Notes: generated from the letters alone by a model not told the origin. Positions 8,375-17,705 are shown, numbered from the stretch's first letter. The stretch is DNA of 64,000 bases from Burkholderiales bacterium (GCA_016213325.1 JACRAY010000009.1:310001-374000); one strand, 5' to 3'. Translations and numbers: made by a program.

Positions 8375-11300
8375 GGCGCGCCCACCCTCAGCACCGGGTT
8401 CGGCCATTCCCCGAACATCGCCGGCGCATACAGCGCCTCCGCCCGCGTCGGCGGCAGGTGGAAGGTACCCGTGCTGTCCAGCCTTGCCGTGTATTCCAGC
8501 GTCCAGCTGCCGGCGGGCACCCAGCGCCAATAAGCGCGCAACGAGCCGGGCGCACTTTCCACGAACACCGGCTCCATGGCGGGCTCGCGTGAGCCTGGGC
8601 GGCCGACTACGGCCGCGCCCGGCGGCAGAGGGTCCTGCAGGGCGACCCAGGCCATCGCGGCACTGGCATGCACGGCCAGGCGCACGAGCACGGTATCGCC
8701 CGGGGACCAGCGGCCCGCCACCTGCTGCTGCAGTGGCACCAGCTCCTTGTCGATGCGAAAGCCCGCTTCCGTGGCACGTTCCAGCGGCGGCGCCGAGCGC
8801 ACCGCGACCATGGCCCACGGGCGGCCGTTGCCTTCATGAATGATCTCCAGCCGGGAGGCGGGGCTCGACGCAGCCAGCGGCAGCACCAGCCGGCCGGGCT
8901 GCGGCCAGTTGGCGACCAGCCCGGGCCCGCTGGGAGGGCCCAGCGTCACGCGCGTGCGACCGCTCACGGCCGCAGCTTCACGTTCCGAGGCAAAGCGCTC
9001 CAGCGCGATGGCGGCCCAGGCGTTGGCATTGGTCGTGGACCAGCGCCCGCCGAGCTGGCGGCCGATGAGCCCGCGCACGACCAGGGGCACGTCGGCCTGC
9101 CAGTCGGAATCGGTCGCCTGCCACTTCTGCAGCAGCAGCGCGAGCCGCGCGGCCGTGACGTCGCCGCTGGACATGAACCACCAGCCGCCTTCGTCCATCT
9201 CCGTGCGCCAGCGCAACTGCGGCCCCTGCACGTCGAAGCGTTCGCGCAACACGAGCGCGGCGCGACGAACGTCCTGGGCAAAGCGGGCCGGCTCGGGCAG
9301 GGCGAGCAACCCGCGGACCCAGTCGATGATGGCCGCAGTGGGCAGCTTGCCCGGGTCCTCGGGCCGCACGGCGAGCCGCGTGCGGTCCTGCAGGGCGCCT
9401 AGCTCCGCCAGCGTCGCCTGCAGCGCCAGTTGGCGGGTGATCGTGGCGATGTCGGCCGGCGCCCAATCGCGTGGCGCCTCGGTGCCATCGAGCACGTGCA
9501 GCAGGCCCTGGGCCATGCGCGCTCGCAACGGCTCAGGCACCGGCCAGCCCCGGGCCGAAGCCAGGTCGAGCAGGTATGCGGTGAGCGTCTCGCTGCCCGG
9601 GTGCCGCACGTCGGCGAAGTGGCGTGCGAGCCCCTGGGCATCGAGGTAGGCCGGCAGTTCCTCCATCAGCGCGGCCCAGCGCTGCCGGTCGTCGAGCGCC
9701 GCGGCGATGCTCGCGCGCTGTTCGAGGCCACGGTGCGGGTACTCCGCCATCCAGCGGCGTGCCTCGGCCAGCGCCGCGCCGGCGACGCCGGGCTGCAGCG
9801 TCACCGTCACTGACGCCGGGCCGGCGTCGGCGCGCGCCGGGATCTCCACCGGCACCGGGTCGCGCCCCTCCACGGGGAGCAAGGCCACGTGCTGCACGCG
9901 TTGCACGTGCGCGGGCTGCACCTGCTGGTCGAAGCTCGCCGAGTCCGCCGTCCGGCTGTCGGCCGTAGTGGCCAGCAAACGCCAATGGACAGTCGCGGCG
10001 CCGGTGGGCACGAGGTAGTCCCAGCTCACGGCTTGCGTGGCGCCGGCCGCGAGGGTCACTGCACGATCGAGCTGGATCGACTCTGCGCCTTCGGTCCGCG
10101 CCGTTGCACGCAGGCGCAACTGCACGGCCGCGCCGCTGTTGTTGCGCACGGCCGCCTGCTGCAGGATGCGGTCGCCCGTGCGCACGACCGCCGGCAAGGT
10201 GGCGATCACCTGCACCGGCTGCCATGCCTGCACGGTGGCTTCGCCGGTGCCGAAGCGGCTGGCACCCTGCATCGCAATAGCAACGATGCGCCACCGCGTG
10301 ACACTCGCCGCCAGCGGCACCTCGACCGTTGCCTCGCCATTGGCGTCCAGCACGGCGTCGGTCTTCCACAAGGCCAGCGTCGACGCGCCTGCCGCAGCCG
10401 CCGGCAAGTCCGGCTCGTCGATGCCGTCGGGCTGCGCCGCTTGCTGCGCCGGCGATGCGCGCGGGGCTTCATCGGGCGGCAGGAACGATGGCTGCGCGCC
10501 GAGGCGCACGGTGCGCACCAGTTGCGAGTGAAGCGCCTGGCCATGCACCAGGCCTTGCGACTGCCGCGTCATCGCTTCGAGCACCTGCCAGCTGCGGTTG
10601 GCGCCCCGGGCCAGCAGCGATTCGTCGACGGCTGCCACGACCAGCCTGGCACCGGCCGCGCCCGCGCGGCCTTCGGCCGTGCGTGCGCGGATCCGCACGG
10701 CAACCGTGCTGCGCGGCGCCACCGTCGCCGATGCCGGCGCGACTTCAACCTCCAGCGCCGACGCCGCAGGCCCCGCACCCACGTCGACGCTGCGCTCGAC
10801 GGCCAGCGGACCCGCGCCTTCGGCACCGCGCACGAACAGTACCCGCACCTGCGCGTCCGCCAGCGCCTGCAGCGCAGGCAGGGCCAACGTGCTCTCGGGC
10901 GTGGTGAGCGTGTGCACCGATGCGTGCCGCACACCGGCGCGCTCCACCGTGACGAGCGCGCTGGCGGGCACGAAGGGCGAGCGCAGGCGCAGGCGCCCAC
11001 CCTCGACTTCGACCGCAGCGCGGCCGGCGCTTGCGCTGGCGCCCGACGCGTCGAGCTTCAACTGCACCGGCGCTGTCGCATCGGCAGCGCGGGGCCGCGC
11101 TTCGCCGACCGCGAATGCTAACGACGCCGTCGCAGCCCCACCGGGCGAGGTGACCGTGGCGCGGTAGCCGCCCGTCTTCGCCTGCTCCGGCAAGCGCCAC
11201 TGCGAATGCGCGTGTCCCGATGCGTCCCAATCTACTGGCAGGCTGGCCACTTTCTCCGACCCGTGGAACACGTCGAGCCGGCCTGGGCCGGCCGGTGGCG

Positions 11301-12759
11301 CCGCCAGTCCCTGTTGCGTGGTGCGGCGCGCGACGTGTTGCATGTGCAGCGTCTCGCCCGGTTTCAGCAGCACCCGGTCGACGATGGTGTGCACGATGAT
11401 GTCGGGCTTGGCCGCGGTGGTCCCGCCTTCTTCGGCGAGGATCGCGAAGTCGCCATCCTTGCGTGCGACCACGGCCACCTGGGGTTGCTGGCAGGCGGGC
11501 CGCGCGCCCCGCAGCGCCTGCCCGGTGCGCAACAAGCCCGACGCATCGGTCTCGCCCCGCGCCAGCACCGCCCCGTCGCAGGCCACCACCTCGACCGCAG
11601 CGCCGGCCACCGGCCGCCCGCTGTCGATGGACGTGACCCACACCACCGAGTCCCCGGCGGCCGCCAGGCGCGTGGCGATGTGCAGGTTGGTCACGAGCAC
11701 GACCGACGTGCGCTGCTGCCGGCTGCCTTCCGCCTCCAGCCGATACAGGCCCGCACGGTCGATGCGCACCGGCAGGAAGGCCATGCCGCCAGCCGAGCCG
11801 GGCACGGTCCATTCGGTGCGTTCGGCCGCCGAGGGCCAGCGGTCCTGCCCCCGCCACAGCGAGAGCAGTTGGGCGGCCGGCAAGCGGGCAGCTGCATCGA
11901 TGCGCAGGGCACGCACCGTTACCTGGGCCCCGGTGCGCCGGCCCGCCAGCGGCCACACGGCACCGCCGCGTGCAGCCAGGGGCAACACGCCGCGCGCCTC
12001 GGGAAAGCCGACATACATGGGCAATTCGGCGATGCGTACGCGCCGCGGGAAGTCACCGGCATTGGCCAGCGGACGGCCATCGGCGTCGGCCATGCGCTCG
12101 GGCAGCGTGAACGCGACGGTCGCGCCCTCGGGGATCGCCGGCCCCAGCGGGGGCAGCAGCGTCCACGCGTTGCGGCCCTGGCCGTTCCAGATGCTCGCGT
12201 GCAGCGGCAAGTCGACGCCGGGTGCCACCTGCGCCTGCACGGCGCGCAGTTGTTCCGCAGGCACGTCGGCATTGAAGGCCACGCGCACCGGTTGCCGCGG
12301 GTCGCAGGCGCCCTGGGTGCCCAGCGCCGTGCACTGCACCGACGCCTCGAACGGTCCGCGCACCTGGAACTCGCCGGCCACCGGCGCGCCGGCCCAGGTG
12401 AGGCGCACCCGCGTGCCTTGCACCAGGTCGCTGCCACAGCTCACCGCGAGCCAGCTCGATGCCGCAAACGGCTGGGCCGAAGCGCCGATGCGATGGCGGT
12501 AGGCGTCCGCGTACAACTCATGGGCACGCGCGTCGGGCAGGATGCGCGCGGCCTGCGTCCGGCCGTCCACGACGCAGCGAAGCTCGCCAGCAGCCTCGCG
12601 TGCCGGCATGCCCGGCGCCATGCGCAGCAGGTAGTCCTGGTTCTCCTTCACCAGCCCGGCGGGCGGGTCGAACCATTCGACCTTCTGGCCGTCCTGGGCC
12701 TGCACTGCGGCAGCGCCCAAGGCGGCGAGTGCGAATACGGCCACTCGCTTCAAACTCAC
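8371..12759 (-). CDS. Alpha-2-macroglobulin-like protein lacking the thioester cysteine
   Basis: Very large secreted protein (1462 residues) of the bacterial alpha-2-macroglobulin family, which traps proteases in the periplasm. A signal peptide (SLKRVAVFALAALGAAAVQA) begins right at the chosen GTG. Macroglobulin beta domains fill the N-terminal half, the A2M core (WKTDAVLDANGEATVEVPL, VTRWRIVAIAM) starts near residue 796, and an alpha-toroid and C-terminal receptor-like domain follow. The position of the usual CxEQ thioester reads YPHRGLEQ (Gly at about 1011), so the covalent thioester cannot form, as in the YfaS subgroup. The GTG overlaps the TGA of the upstream glycosyltransferase (GTGA), replacing a longer in-frame start at 12801. 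No pbpC gene is nearby, unlike thioester-type macroglobulins. Confidence 0.88.
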   Translation of the reverse strand: MSLKRVAVFALAALGAAAVQAQDGQKVEWFDPPAGLVKENQDYLLRMAPGMPAREAAGELRCVVDGRTQAARILPDARAHELYADAYRHRIGASAQPFAASSWLAVSCGSDLVQGTRVRLTWAGAPVAGEFQVRGPFEASVQCTALGTQGACDPRQPVRVAFNADVPAEQLRAVQAQVAPGVDLPLHASIWNGQGRNAWTLLPPLGPAIPEGATVAFTLPERMADADGRPLANAGDFPRRVRIAELPMYVGFPEARGVLPLAARGGAVWPLAGRRTGAQVTVRALRIDAAARLPAAQLLSLWRGQDRWPSAAERTEWTVPGSAGGMAFLPVRIDRAGLYRLEAEGSRQQRTSVVLVTNLHIATRLAAAGDSVVWVTSIDSGRPVAGAAVEVVACDGAVLARGETDASGLLRTGQALRGARPACQQPQVAVVARKDGDFAILAEEGGTTAAKPDIIVHTIVDRVLLKPGETLHMQHVARRTTQQGLAAPPAGPGRLDVFHGSEKVASLPVDWDASGHAHSQWRLPEQAKTGGYRATVTSPGGAATASLAFAVGEARPRAADATAPVQLKLDASGASASAGRAAVEVEGGRLRLRSPFVPASALVTVERAGVRHASVHTLTTPESTLALPALQALADAQVRVLFVRGAEGAGPLAVERSVDVGAGPAASALEVEVAPASATVAPRSTVAVRIRARTAEGRAGAAGARLVVAAVDESLLARGANRSWQVLEAMTRQSQGLVHGQALHSQLVRTVRLGAQPSFLPPDEAPRASPAQQAAQPDGIDEPDLPAAAAGASTLALWKTDAVLDANGEATVEVPLAASVTRWRIVAIAMQGASRFGTGEATVQAWQPVQVIATLPAVVRTGDRILQQAAVRNNSGAAVQLRLRATARTEGAESIQLDRAVTLAAGATQAVSWDYLVPTGAATVHWRLLATTADSRTADSASFDQQVQPAHVQRVQHVALLPVEGRDPVPVEIPARADAGPASVTVTLQPGVAGAALAEARRWMAEYPHRGLEQRASIAAALDDRQRWAALMEELPAYLDAQGLARHFADVRHPGSETLTAYLLDLASARGWPVPEPLRARMAQGLLHVLDGTEAPRDWAPADIATITRQLALQATLAELGALQDRTRLAVRPEDPGKLPTAAIIDWVRGLLALPEPARFAQDVRRAALVLRERFDVQGPQLRWRTEMDEGGWWFMSSGDVTAARLALLLQKWQATDSDWQADVPLVVRGLIGRQLGGRWSTTNANAWAAIALERFASEREAAAVSGRTRVTLGPPSGPGLVANWPQPGRLVLPLAASSPASRLEIIHEGNGRPWAMVAVRSAPPLERATEAGFRIDKELVPLQQQVAGRWSPGDTVLVRLAVHASAAMAWVALQDPLPPGAAVVGRPGSREPAMEPVFVESAPGSLRAYWRWVPAGSWTLEYTARLDSTGTFHLPPTRAEALYAPAMFGEWPNPVLRVGAP

Positions 12760-14432
12760 TGCAACGCCCTCGCAATGCCGTCTTCGTACTGCCTCACCCA
12801 TGCCCGGCCGTCCACCAGCGGCGAGCGCGCGACGCGCTCACGCAGGCCCGCCCGCAATGACGCCGCACGGGCCGGCTCGTTCGCCAGTTGCACGGCGGCA
12901 TCCACATGGGCCGCCGCGTCGGGCGCCACCCAGTCGGCCAAGCCGACACGCGTGAGCATCGACGCGCCCATGCGCGAGCACAGCATATCGCCTGCGACAC
13001 CCAGCACCGGAACACCCATCCATAGCGCCAGGCAGGTCGTGGTGCCGCCGTTGAACGGCCAGGTGTCGAGGATCGCATCGACGCGCGCGTATTCGGCGAG
13101 GAAGGCCTTGAGCGGCACGGTCGCCCCGGTGAAGGTGACGCGGTCCATCGGCAGGCCGGCGTCTGCGAAGCGCCCGGCCAGGGCGGCTCGCAGGTCGGCG
13201 TCGCCCGCCACGGGCGCCTTCACCAGCAGGCGGGCCAGGGGAGCACGGCGGAAGATCCCGGCCCACGCGGTGAGCACGGCATCGCTGATCTTGGCGGCCT
13301 CGCCGTAGCAGCCGAAGGTGAACACACCGGAAGCTGCGCACGGCGCGGGGGCGACGGGTGGCGCGTCTGCCGGCGGCTCGAAGCACCAGAAGCCGGCGTC
13401 CAGCCGCAGCAGCTTTTCGCTGTAGTACGCGTCGGCACCGGGCGGGTCGGCAATGGCATCGGACAGCTTCAGGTCCATCACCGGCAGCCCCGTGGTGGGC
13501 GGATAGCCGAGCGCCGTCACCTGCAAGGGCGCCAGCCGCCGCGCAAACAGGGCCAGCCGGTTGCTGCGCGAATGCCCGGCCAGGTCGACCAGCACGTCGA
13601 TGCCGTCGTCGAGGATGCGGCCGGCCAGCGCGTCGTCGTCCATGCCCGAAGCCTCTACCCATTCGTCGCCTGCGTCTTCCGACACCCCTCGCAAAGCGAG
13701 ATGGGCGGCATCGCGCTTGGGCGTGTCGTGGTAGCACGTCACGTCGAAGCGGCCGCGGTCGTGGTGGCGCAGCAGCGGCATGAAGAAGAACCGCACCGAG
13801 TGTTCGCGGAAGTCGCGCGACACATAGCCGATGCGGATGCGGCGGCCGGCCAGGCGCGGGGCTTCGCCCTTCCAGCGCGGGCCGGGCAGGGCCATCGCGC
13901 GCTCGTGCGCGCGCTGTCCCCAGTCTCGGCACAAGGCGGCGAGACTGGCCGCATCCACCTGGCTGCAGAACGCGCTGGTGTACAGGCGGTTGCTCTCGGC
14001 CACCGGGTCGCCGCCTGCCGCCGCGCGCGCATACGCCTGCGCCGCCGGCCATGCGCGGCCGCAGTTGTATTCGAGTTTGGCGATGCGCGCCCACAGCTCG
14101 GGCCGGTCCAGGCCGGAGTCCACCACTTGCCGGAACTCGGCCAGCGCTTCGCGGTGCCGGCCCGACTGGCCCAGCAGTTCACCCAGCGCGATGCGCGCCT
14201 TGGCCCGCCCCGGTTCCAGCGCCAGCGAGCGGTGCATCGCATCGACCGCTTCGGCCGCACGGCCGGTGCGGGCCAGCACCAGGGCGCGGTGGTAGTGCAC
14301 CAGCGCCAGCTTCGGTTCGAGCGCCAGTGCTTCGTCGTAGGCGGCGAGCGCCTCGTCCCAGCGGCCCTGCTGGTGGGCGGTGTCGCCTCGGTGCACGGCC
14401 TGGGCCAGTCGTTCGTCGTGAGATGGTGTCAT
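12756..14432 (-). CDS. TPR protein with SPINDLY/O-GlcNAc-transferase-type (GT41) domain
   Basis: Predicted cytoplasmic glycosyltransferase of 558 residues. TPR-like helical repeats occupy about residues 10-125 (WDEALAAYDEALALEPKLAL; AAEAVDAMHRSLALEPGRAK). The GT41 catalytic half follows with RIRIGYVSRDFREHSVRFF, DVLVDLAGHSRSNRLALFARR, PLQVTALGYPPTTG, and AILDTWPFNGGTTTCLALWMGVPVL. In bacteria such enzymes glycosylate proteins or other acceptors, and the acceptor here is unknown. It is the first gene of a two-gene unit and its stop overlaps the macroglobulin start (GTGA), so the two are translationally coupled. It is divergent from the pseudouridine synthase, with a gap of 27 bases. Confidence 0.88.
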   Translation of the reverse strand: MTPSHDERLAQAVHRGDTAHQQGRWDEALAAYDEALALEPKLALVHYHRALVLARTGRAAEAVDAMHRSLALEPGRAKARIALGELLGQSGRHREALAEFRQVVDSGLDRPELWARIAKLEYNCGRAWPAAQAYARAAAGGDPVAESNRLYTSAFCSQVDAASLAALCRDWGQRAHERAMALPGPRWKGEAPRLAGRRIRIGYVSRDFREHSVRFFFMPLLRHHDRGRFDVTCYHDTPKRDAAHLALRGVSEDAGDEWVEASGMDDDALAGRILDDGIDVLVDLAGHSRSNRLALFARRLAPLQVTALGYPPTTGLPVMDLKLSDAIADPPGADAYYSEKLLRLDAGFWCFEPPADAPPVAPAPCAASGVFTFGCYGEAAKISDAVLTAWAGIFRRAPLARLLVKAPVAGDADLRAALAGRFADAGLPMDRVTFTGATVPLKAFLAEYARVDAILDTWPFNGGTTTCLALWMGVPVLGVAGDMLCSRMGASMLTRVGLADWVAPDAAAHVDAAVQLANEPARAASLRAGLRERVARSPLVDGRAWVRQYEDGIARALQ

Positions 14433-14459
14433 GCGAAAGGCAGAGGATACTTCGGCGCC

Positions 14460-15179
14460 ATGCAGTTACAGGACATCCTCTACTCACAGGGCTTCGGCAC
14501 GCGGCGCATTTGCGCAGGCCTGGTGGCGCAGGGCCACGTGTCCATTGCCGGGCAGGTGGTCGACGACCCTGCGGCCGACTTGGCGACCGAAAGGCTGCGC
14601 TTCACGGTACAAGGGACCGAATGGCCGTTCCACGAGAAGGCTTACCTGCTGATGAACAAGCCCGCGGGCACCGAATGCTCGCAGAAGCCTTCCGCATGGC
14701 CGAGCATCTACACCCTGCTGCCGGCCGCGCTGAGGCAACGGCCCCGGCGCGGCGCGGCCCCGGGCGTGCAGGCCATCGGCCGGCTCGACCAGGACACCAC
14801 GGGCATGCTGCTGCTGTCCGATGACGGGGTGTTCATCCACCGGATGAGTTCACCGAAGAAGCACGTGCCCAAGGTGTACGAAGTCACGGCGGCCCACGAC
14901 GTGACGCCAGCCCAAGTGGAAGAACTCCTCGCAGGCGTCGTGCTGAACGACGACCCGCGGCCGGTGCGCGCGGCCGCGGCCGAAGTCACGGACGGCAAGC
15001 GGCTGCGGCTGGTGCTGACGGAGGGCAAGTACCACCAGGTCAAGCGCATGGTTGCGGCCGTGGGCAACCAGGTGGAGGCACTGCACCGGTCGCAGATCGG
15101 CGGGCTGGCGTTGCCGGCGGACCTGGCACCGGGGCAGTGGCGGTGGCTCGATGCCGAGGAACTCAAGCTGCTCGAGTGA
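14460..15179 (+). CDS. rsuA: 16S rRNA pseudouridine synthase, RsuA family
   Basis: Converts uridine to pseudouridine in rRNA, by family U516 of 16S rRNA. The 239 residues comprise an S4-type RNA-binding N-terminus (LQDILYSQGFGTRRICAGLVAQGHVSI) and the RsuA catalytic domain with GRLDQDTTGMLLLSDDG, where the Asp is the catalytic residue, followed by KHVPKVYEV and the EGKYHQVKRM motif. The start ATG at 14460 matches the expected S4 beginning; the frame is open far upstream but only as antisense of the glycosyltransferase. The 3' end overlaps the convergent hydrolase by 17 bases. Distinguishing RsuA from RluB/E-like paralogues rests on overall length and motif. Confidence 0.9.
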   Translation: MQLQDILYSQGFGTRRICAGLVAQGHVSIAGQVVDDPAADLATERLRFTVQGTEWPFHEKAYLLMNKPAGTECSQKPSAWPSIYTLLPAALRQRPRRGAAPGVQAIGRLDQDTTGMLLLSDDGVFIHRMSSPKKHVPKVYEVTAAHDVTPAQVEELLAGVVLNDDPRPVRAAAAEVTDGKRLRLVLTEGKYHQVKRMVAAVGNQVEALHRSQIGGLALPADLAPGQWRWLDAEELKLLE

Positions 15180-15945
15180 GGAACCGGCGGATCGCCTCGA
15201 TCGTGCGTTCCGGCTGGTCGCGGTGCGGCGAGTGGCCGCAGTCCGCCAGCACGACGGCTTCGAAGATGCCCTGGGTCGGCTCGATGTCGCGCACCTGCTG
15301 CAGGGTGCCGTAGGGATCCTGCTCGCCCTGGATCGCCAGCACGGGCGCGGTGATGCGCCGGCACTCGGCGCGGATGTCGAACGCGCGGAATGCCGGGTCC
15401 AGCCAGATGTCGTTCCATTGCCAGAAGGCGCAGTCCACGTCGGCGTGGTACTTGCCGAGCCGCTCGCGGAGGTCGCCGGCCTCGTAGGCGGCCCTGGCCT
15501 GCTCGATGGACTGCACCGAGACGTCTTCCACGATCACGTGCGGTGCGAGCACGACGCACGCCTCGACCGGGAAATGGCTGGCGTGCAGCAGCGCGATGGT
15601 CGCGCCGTCCGAGTGGCCGATGAGCACCGGCTTCTCGATTTCCAGTGCCTCGAGCAGGGCAGGCAGCACCTCCAGCGCCTCGCGGTGCATGTAGTCGGGC
15701 CCCAGGCGGCCCGCACCGCGCACGTCAGGCACGGCATCCGATGCGCCGTAGCCACGCCGCGAGTACACCACGCCGGCGCGAGCGGTCGTTTCGCACACAT
15801 CGCGCGGCCAGTCGCGCCACATGGCGACCGAGCCCAATCCCTCATGCAGGAAAATCAGCGGCTTCGCCGGTCCACCTGCCGGCCCGCCGATGCGTTGTAC
15901 TTCCAGCCCGGTGCCGTTGACTTCGATGCGGTCCATGCGGGGCAT
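15163..15945 (-). CDS. Alpha/beta hydrolase
   Basis: Soluble hydrolase of about 260 residues. Key elements are the oxyanion region LIFLHEGLGSVAMWRDWP, the nucleophile elbow LIGHSDGATIAL (Ser near residue 107), a late Asp in IQGEQDPYG, and the catalytic His in LADCGHSPHRDQPE. This is the pattern of small-molecule esterases/lipases of the MenH/BioH-like kind; substrate unknown. Two ATGs are close (15945 and 15936), neither with a clear RBS. Its 5' end overlaps the start region of the divergent YncE-like gene. Confidence 0.85.
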   Translation of the reverse strand: MPRMDRIEVNGTGLEVQRIGGPAGGPAKPLIFLHEGLGSVAMWRDWPRDVCETTARAGVVYSRRGYGASDAVPDVRGAGRLGPDYMHREALEVLPALLEALEIEKPVLIGHSDGATIALLHASHFPVEACVVLAPHVIVEDVSVQSIEQARAAYEAGDLRERLGKYHADVDCAFWQWNDIWLDPAFRAFDIRAECRRITAPVLAIQGEQDPYGTLQQVRDIEPTQGIFEAVVLADCGHSPHRDQPERTIEAIRRFLTRAA

Positions 15946-16939
15946 GTTAAAGCCAGAGAAGAAAATCTTGATCGCCAAGGCCCTGTCCCGCATCCTGGGA
16001 ATCCTCCTCCTCGCCGCCGGCGCCCATGCGCAGGAGCCGCCCGTCTTCGTGCTCAATTCGCTGGACGCGAGCGTCAGCGTGGTCGAGCGGCCCGGCTGGC
16101 GCGAAGTCAAGCGCCTGCCGGCCGGCAAGGAGCCGCACCACCTGTACCTGACGCCCGACGAAAAGTCGCTCATCGTCGGCAACGCCCAGTCGGACACGCT
16201 GACCTTCATCGACCCGCGCACGGCCGAGGTCCAGCGCGTCGTGCGCGGCATCGTCGACCCGTACCACATGCGCTTCTCGCCCGACATGAAGTGGTTCCTC
16301 ACGGCAGGCAACCGCCTGAACCACGTAGACGTCTACCGCTGGGACGGGCGCGGCCTGCAGCTGGCCAAACGTGTAGCCACCGGCAAGACGCCCAGCCACA
16401 TCTGGATCGACTCGCGCAGCAGCATCGCCTACGTCACCATGCAGGACAGCGACGAGCTGGTCGCGATCGACCTGGCCTCGCAGTCGCTCAAGTGGCGCGT
16501 GAAGACCGGGCCGATGCCGGCCGACGTGTACGGCGCACAGGACGACCGCGTGCTGCTGGTGGGCCTGACGGGCAGCGACGCGGTGGAAGTGTTCGACATC
16601 GGCGACGGCCCCGCGCGCTCCGTGCGCCGCATTCCCACGGGGCAGGGCGCGCACGCTTTCCGCGCAGCCGGCGACGGCCGCCACGTGTACGTGAGCAACC
16701 GGGTGGCCAACACCATCAGCAAGATCGCCCTGGCTTCGCTGAAGGTCGTCGACCAGTACGCGGCGCCGGGCGGCCCCGACTGCATCGAGGTGCTGGCGGG
16801 CGGCAAGCTGCTGCTGGTCACCTCGCGCTGGGCGAAGAAGCTCACGGTGATCGACACCGAAACGAAGAAGGTGGTCCGGCAGGTCACGGTCGGCAAGTCG
16901 CCGCACGGGGTCTGGACGCTCGACCATGCGCCGCGCTGA
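15944..16939 (+). CDS. Secreted YncE-family beta-propeller protein
   Basis: Exported seven-bladed propeller protein of about 331 residues. The signal peptide (ILIAKALSRILGILLLAAGAHAQ) is followed by repeated blades with the YncE style: VFVLNSLDASVSVVERPGW, HHLYLTPDEKSLIVGNAQSDTLTFID, RHVYVSNRVANTISKIAL, KLTVIDTETKKVVRQVTVG. Such proteins often act as periplasmic binding or redox-associated scaffolds. The start is ATG 15944 or TTG 15968; the TTG has a better RBS (AGAGAAG) and would avoid overlap with the divergent hydrolase. The end overlaps the deacetylase by 14 bases, so the two are probably co-translated. Confidence 0.8.
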   Translation: MLKPEKKILIAKALSRILGILLLAAGAHAQEPPVFVLNSLDASVSVVERPGWREVKRLPAGKEPHHLYLTPDEKSLIVGNAQSDTLTFIDPRTAEVQRVVRGIVDPYHMRFSPDMKWFLTAGNRLNHVDVYRWDGRGLQLAKRVATGKTPSHIWIDSRSSIAYVTMQDSDELVAIDLASQSLKWRVKTGPMPADVYGAQDDRVLLVGLTGSDAVEVFDIGDGPARSVRRIPTGQGAHAFRAAGDGRHVYVSNRVANTISKIALASLKVVDQYAAPGGPDCIEVLAGGKLLLVTSRWAKKLTVIDTETKKVVRQVTVGKSPHGVWTLDHAPR

Positions 16940-17705
16940 CGCCGTAGCGGCCTTCACTGCGCTGGGCATGGCGTGCAGTGCCGCCACCGCACAGGGCTGC
17001 GCCCGGCCGGTGTACCTCACCTTTGACACCGGCCACATGGAAGTGGCGCCGCTGGTGGCCGACGTGCTGAAGCGCCACGAGGTCAAGGCCACTTTCTTCG
17101 CCGCCCACGAAAAGACCAGGGCCGGCGACGGCAGCCTGGGCGAGCATTGGGCGGCGTGGTGGAAGGCCCGCGCGGGTGAAGGACACGAGTTCGCTTCGCA
17201 CACGTTCGACCATGTCTACTGGCGGGCCGACCTGCCGGGTGGCAGGTTTCGCGTGCGCGCTTCGGCGGGCCCGGACGCCGGGCGTGACTTCGAGTGGACC
17301 GCCGCCCAGTATTGCGCCGAGATCGGCAAGGCGGCCGGCCGCCTGCAGCAGCTCACGGGCAAGAAGCCGCTGCCGCTGTTCCGCGCACCGGGCGGCAGGA
17401 CGTCGCCGCGCCTGCTCGCTGCCATGGAGCAGTGCGGCTTCAAGCACGTGGGCTGGTCGCCTGCGGGCTTCCTGGGCGATGAACTCCCCAGCGAATTGGC
17501 ATCCAACGCCGCCCTGCTGGCCAGGGCCCTGCGCGACGTGCGCCCCGGCGACGTGCTGGTCGCGCACCTGGGCATCTGGTCGCGCAAGGACCCGTGGGCG
17601 CCGGCCGTGCTGGAGCCTCTGGTCACGGGTTTGGAGGCCAAGGGCTTTTGCTTTGCCACGCTGCGGGAGCATCCGGCCTATCGCGACTGGATCTCGGCCC
17701 GATGA
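16926..17705 (+). CDS. Polysaccharide deacetylase (NodB-like, CE4)
   Basis: Predicted secreted carbohydrate deacetylase, 259 residues, with a signal peptide (residues 1-22, MACSAATAQ). The NodB-fold motifs are VYLTFDTGH (motif 1, where the second Asp of the usual TFDD is Thr), HEFASHTFDHVYW (metal-binding His pair), FRAPGGRTS (motif 3), and a late VLVAHLG. The metal site appears mostly intact, with the altered second Asp removing the usual catalytic base, so activity is uncertain. It overlaps the preceding propeller gene, and its stop overlaps the next start by ATGA. Confidence 0.85.
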   Translation: MRRADAVAAFTALGMACSAATAQGCARPVYLTFDTGHMEVAPLVADVLKRHEVKATFFAAHEKTRAGDGSLGEHWAAWWKARAGEGHEFASHTFDHVYWRADLPGGRFRVRASAGPDAGRDFEWTAAQYCAEIGKAAGRLQQLTGKKPLPLFRAPGGRTSPRLLAAMEQCGFKHVGWSPAGFLGDELPSELASNAALLARALRDVRPGDVLVAHLGIWSRKDPWAPAVLEPLVTGLEAKGFCFATLREHPAYRDWISAR

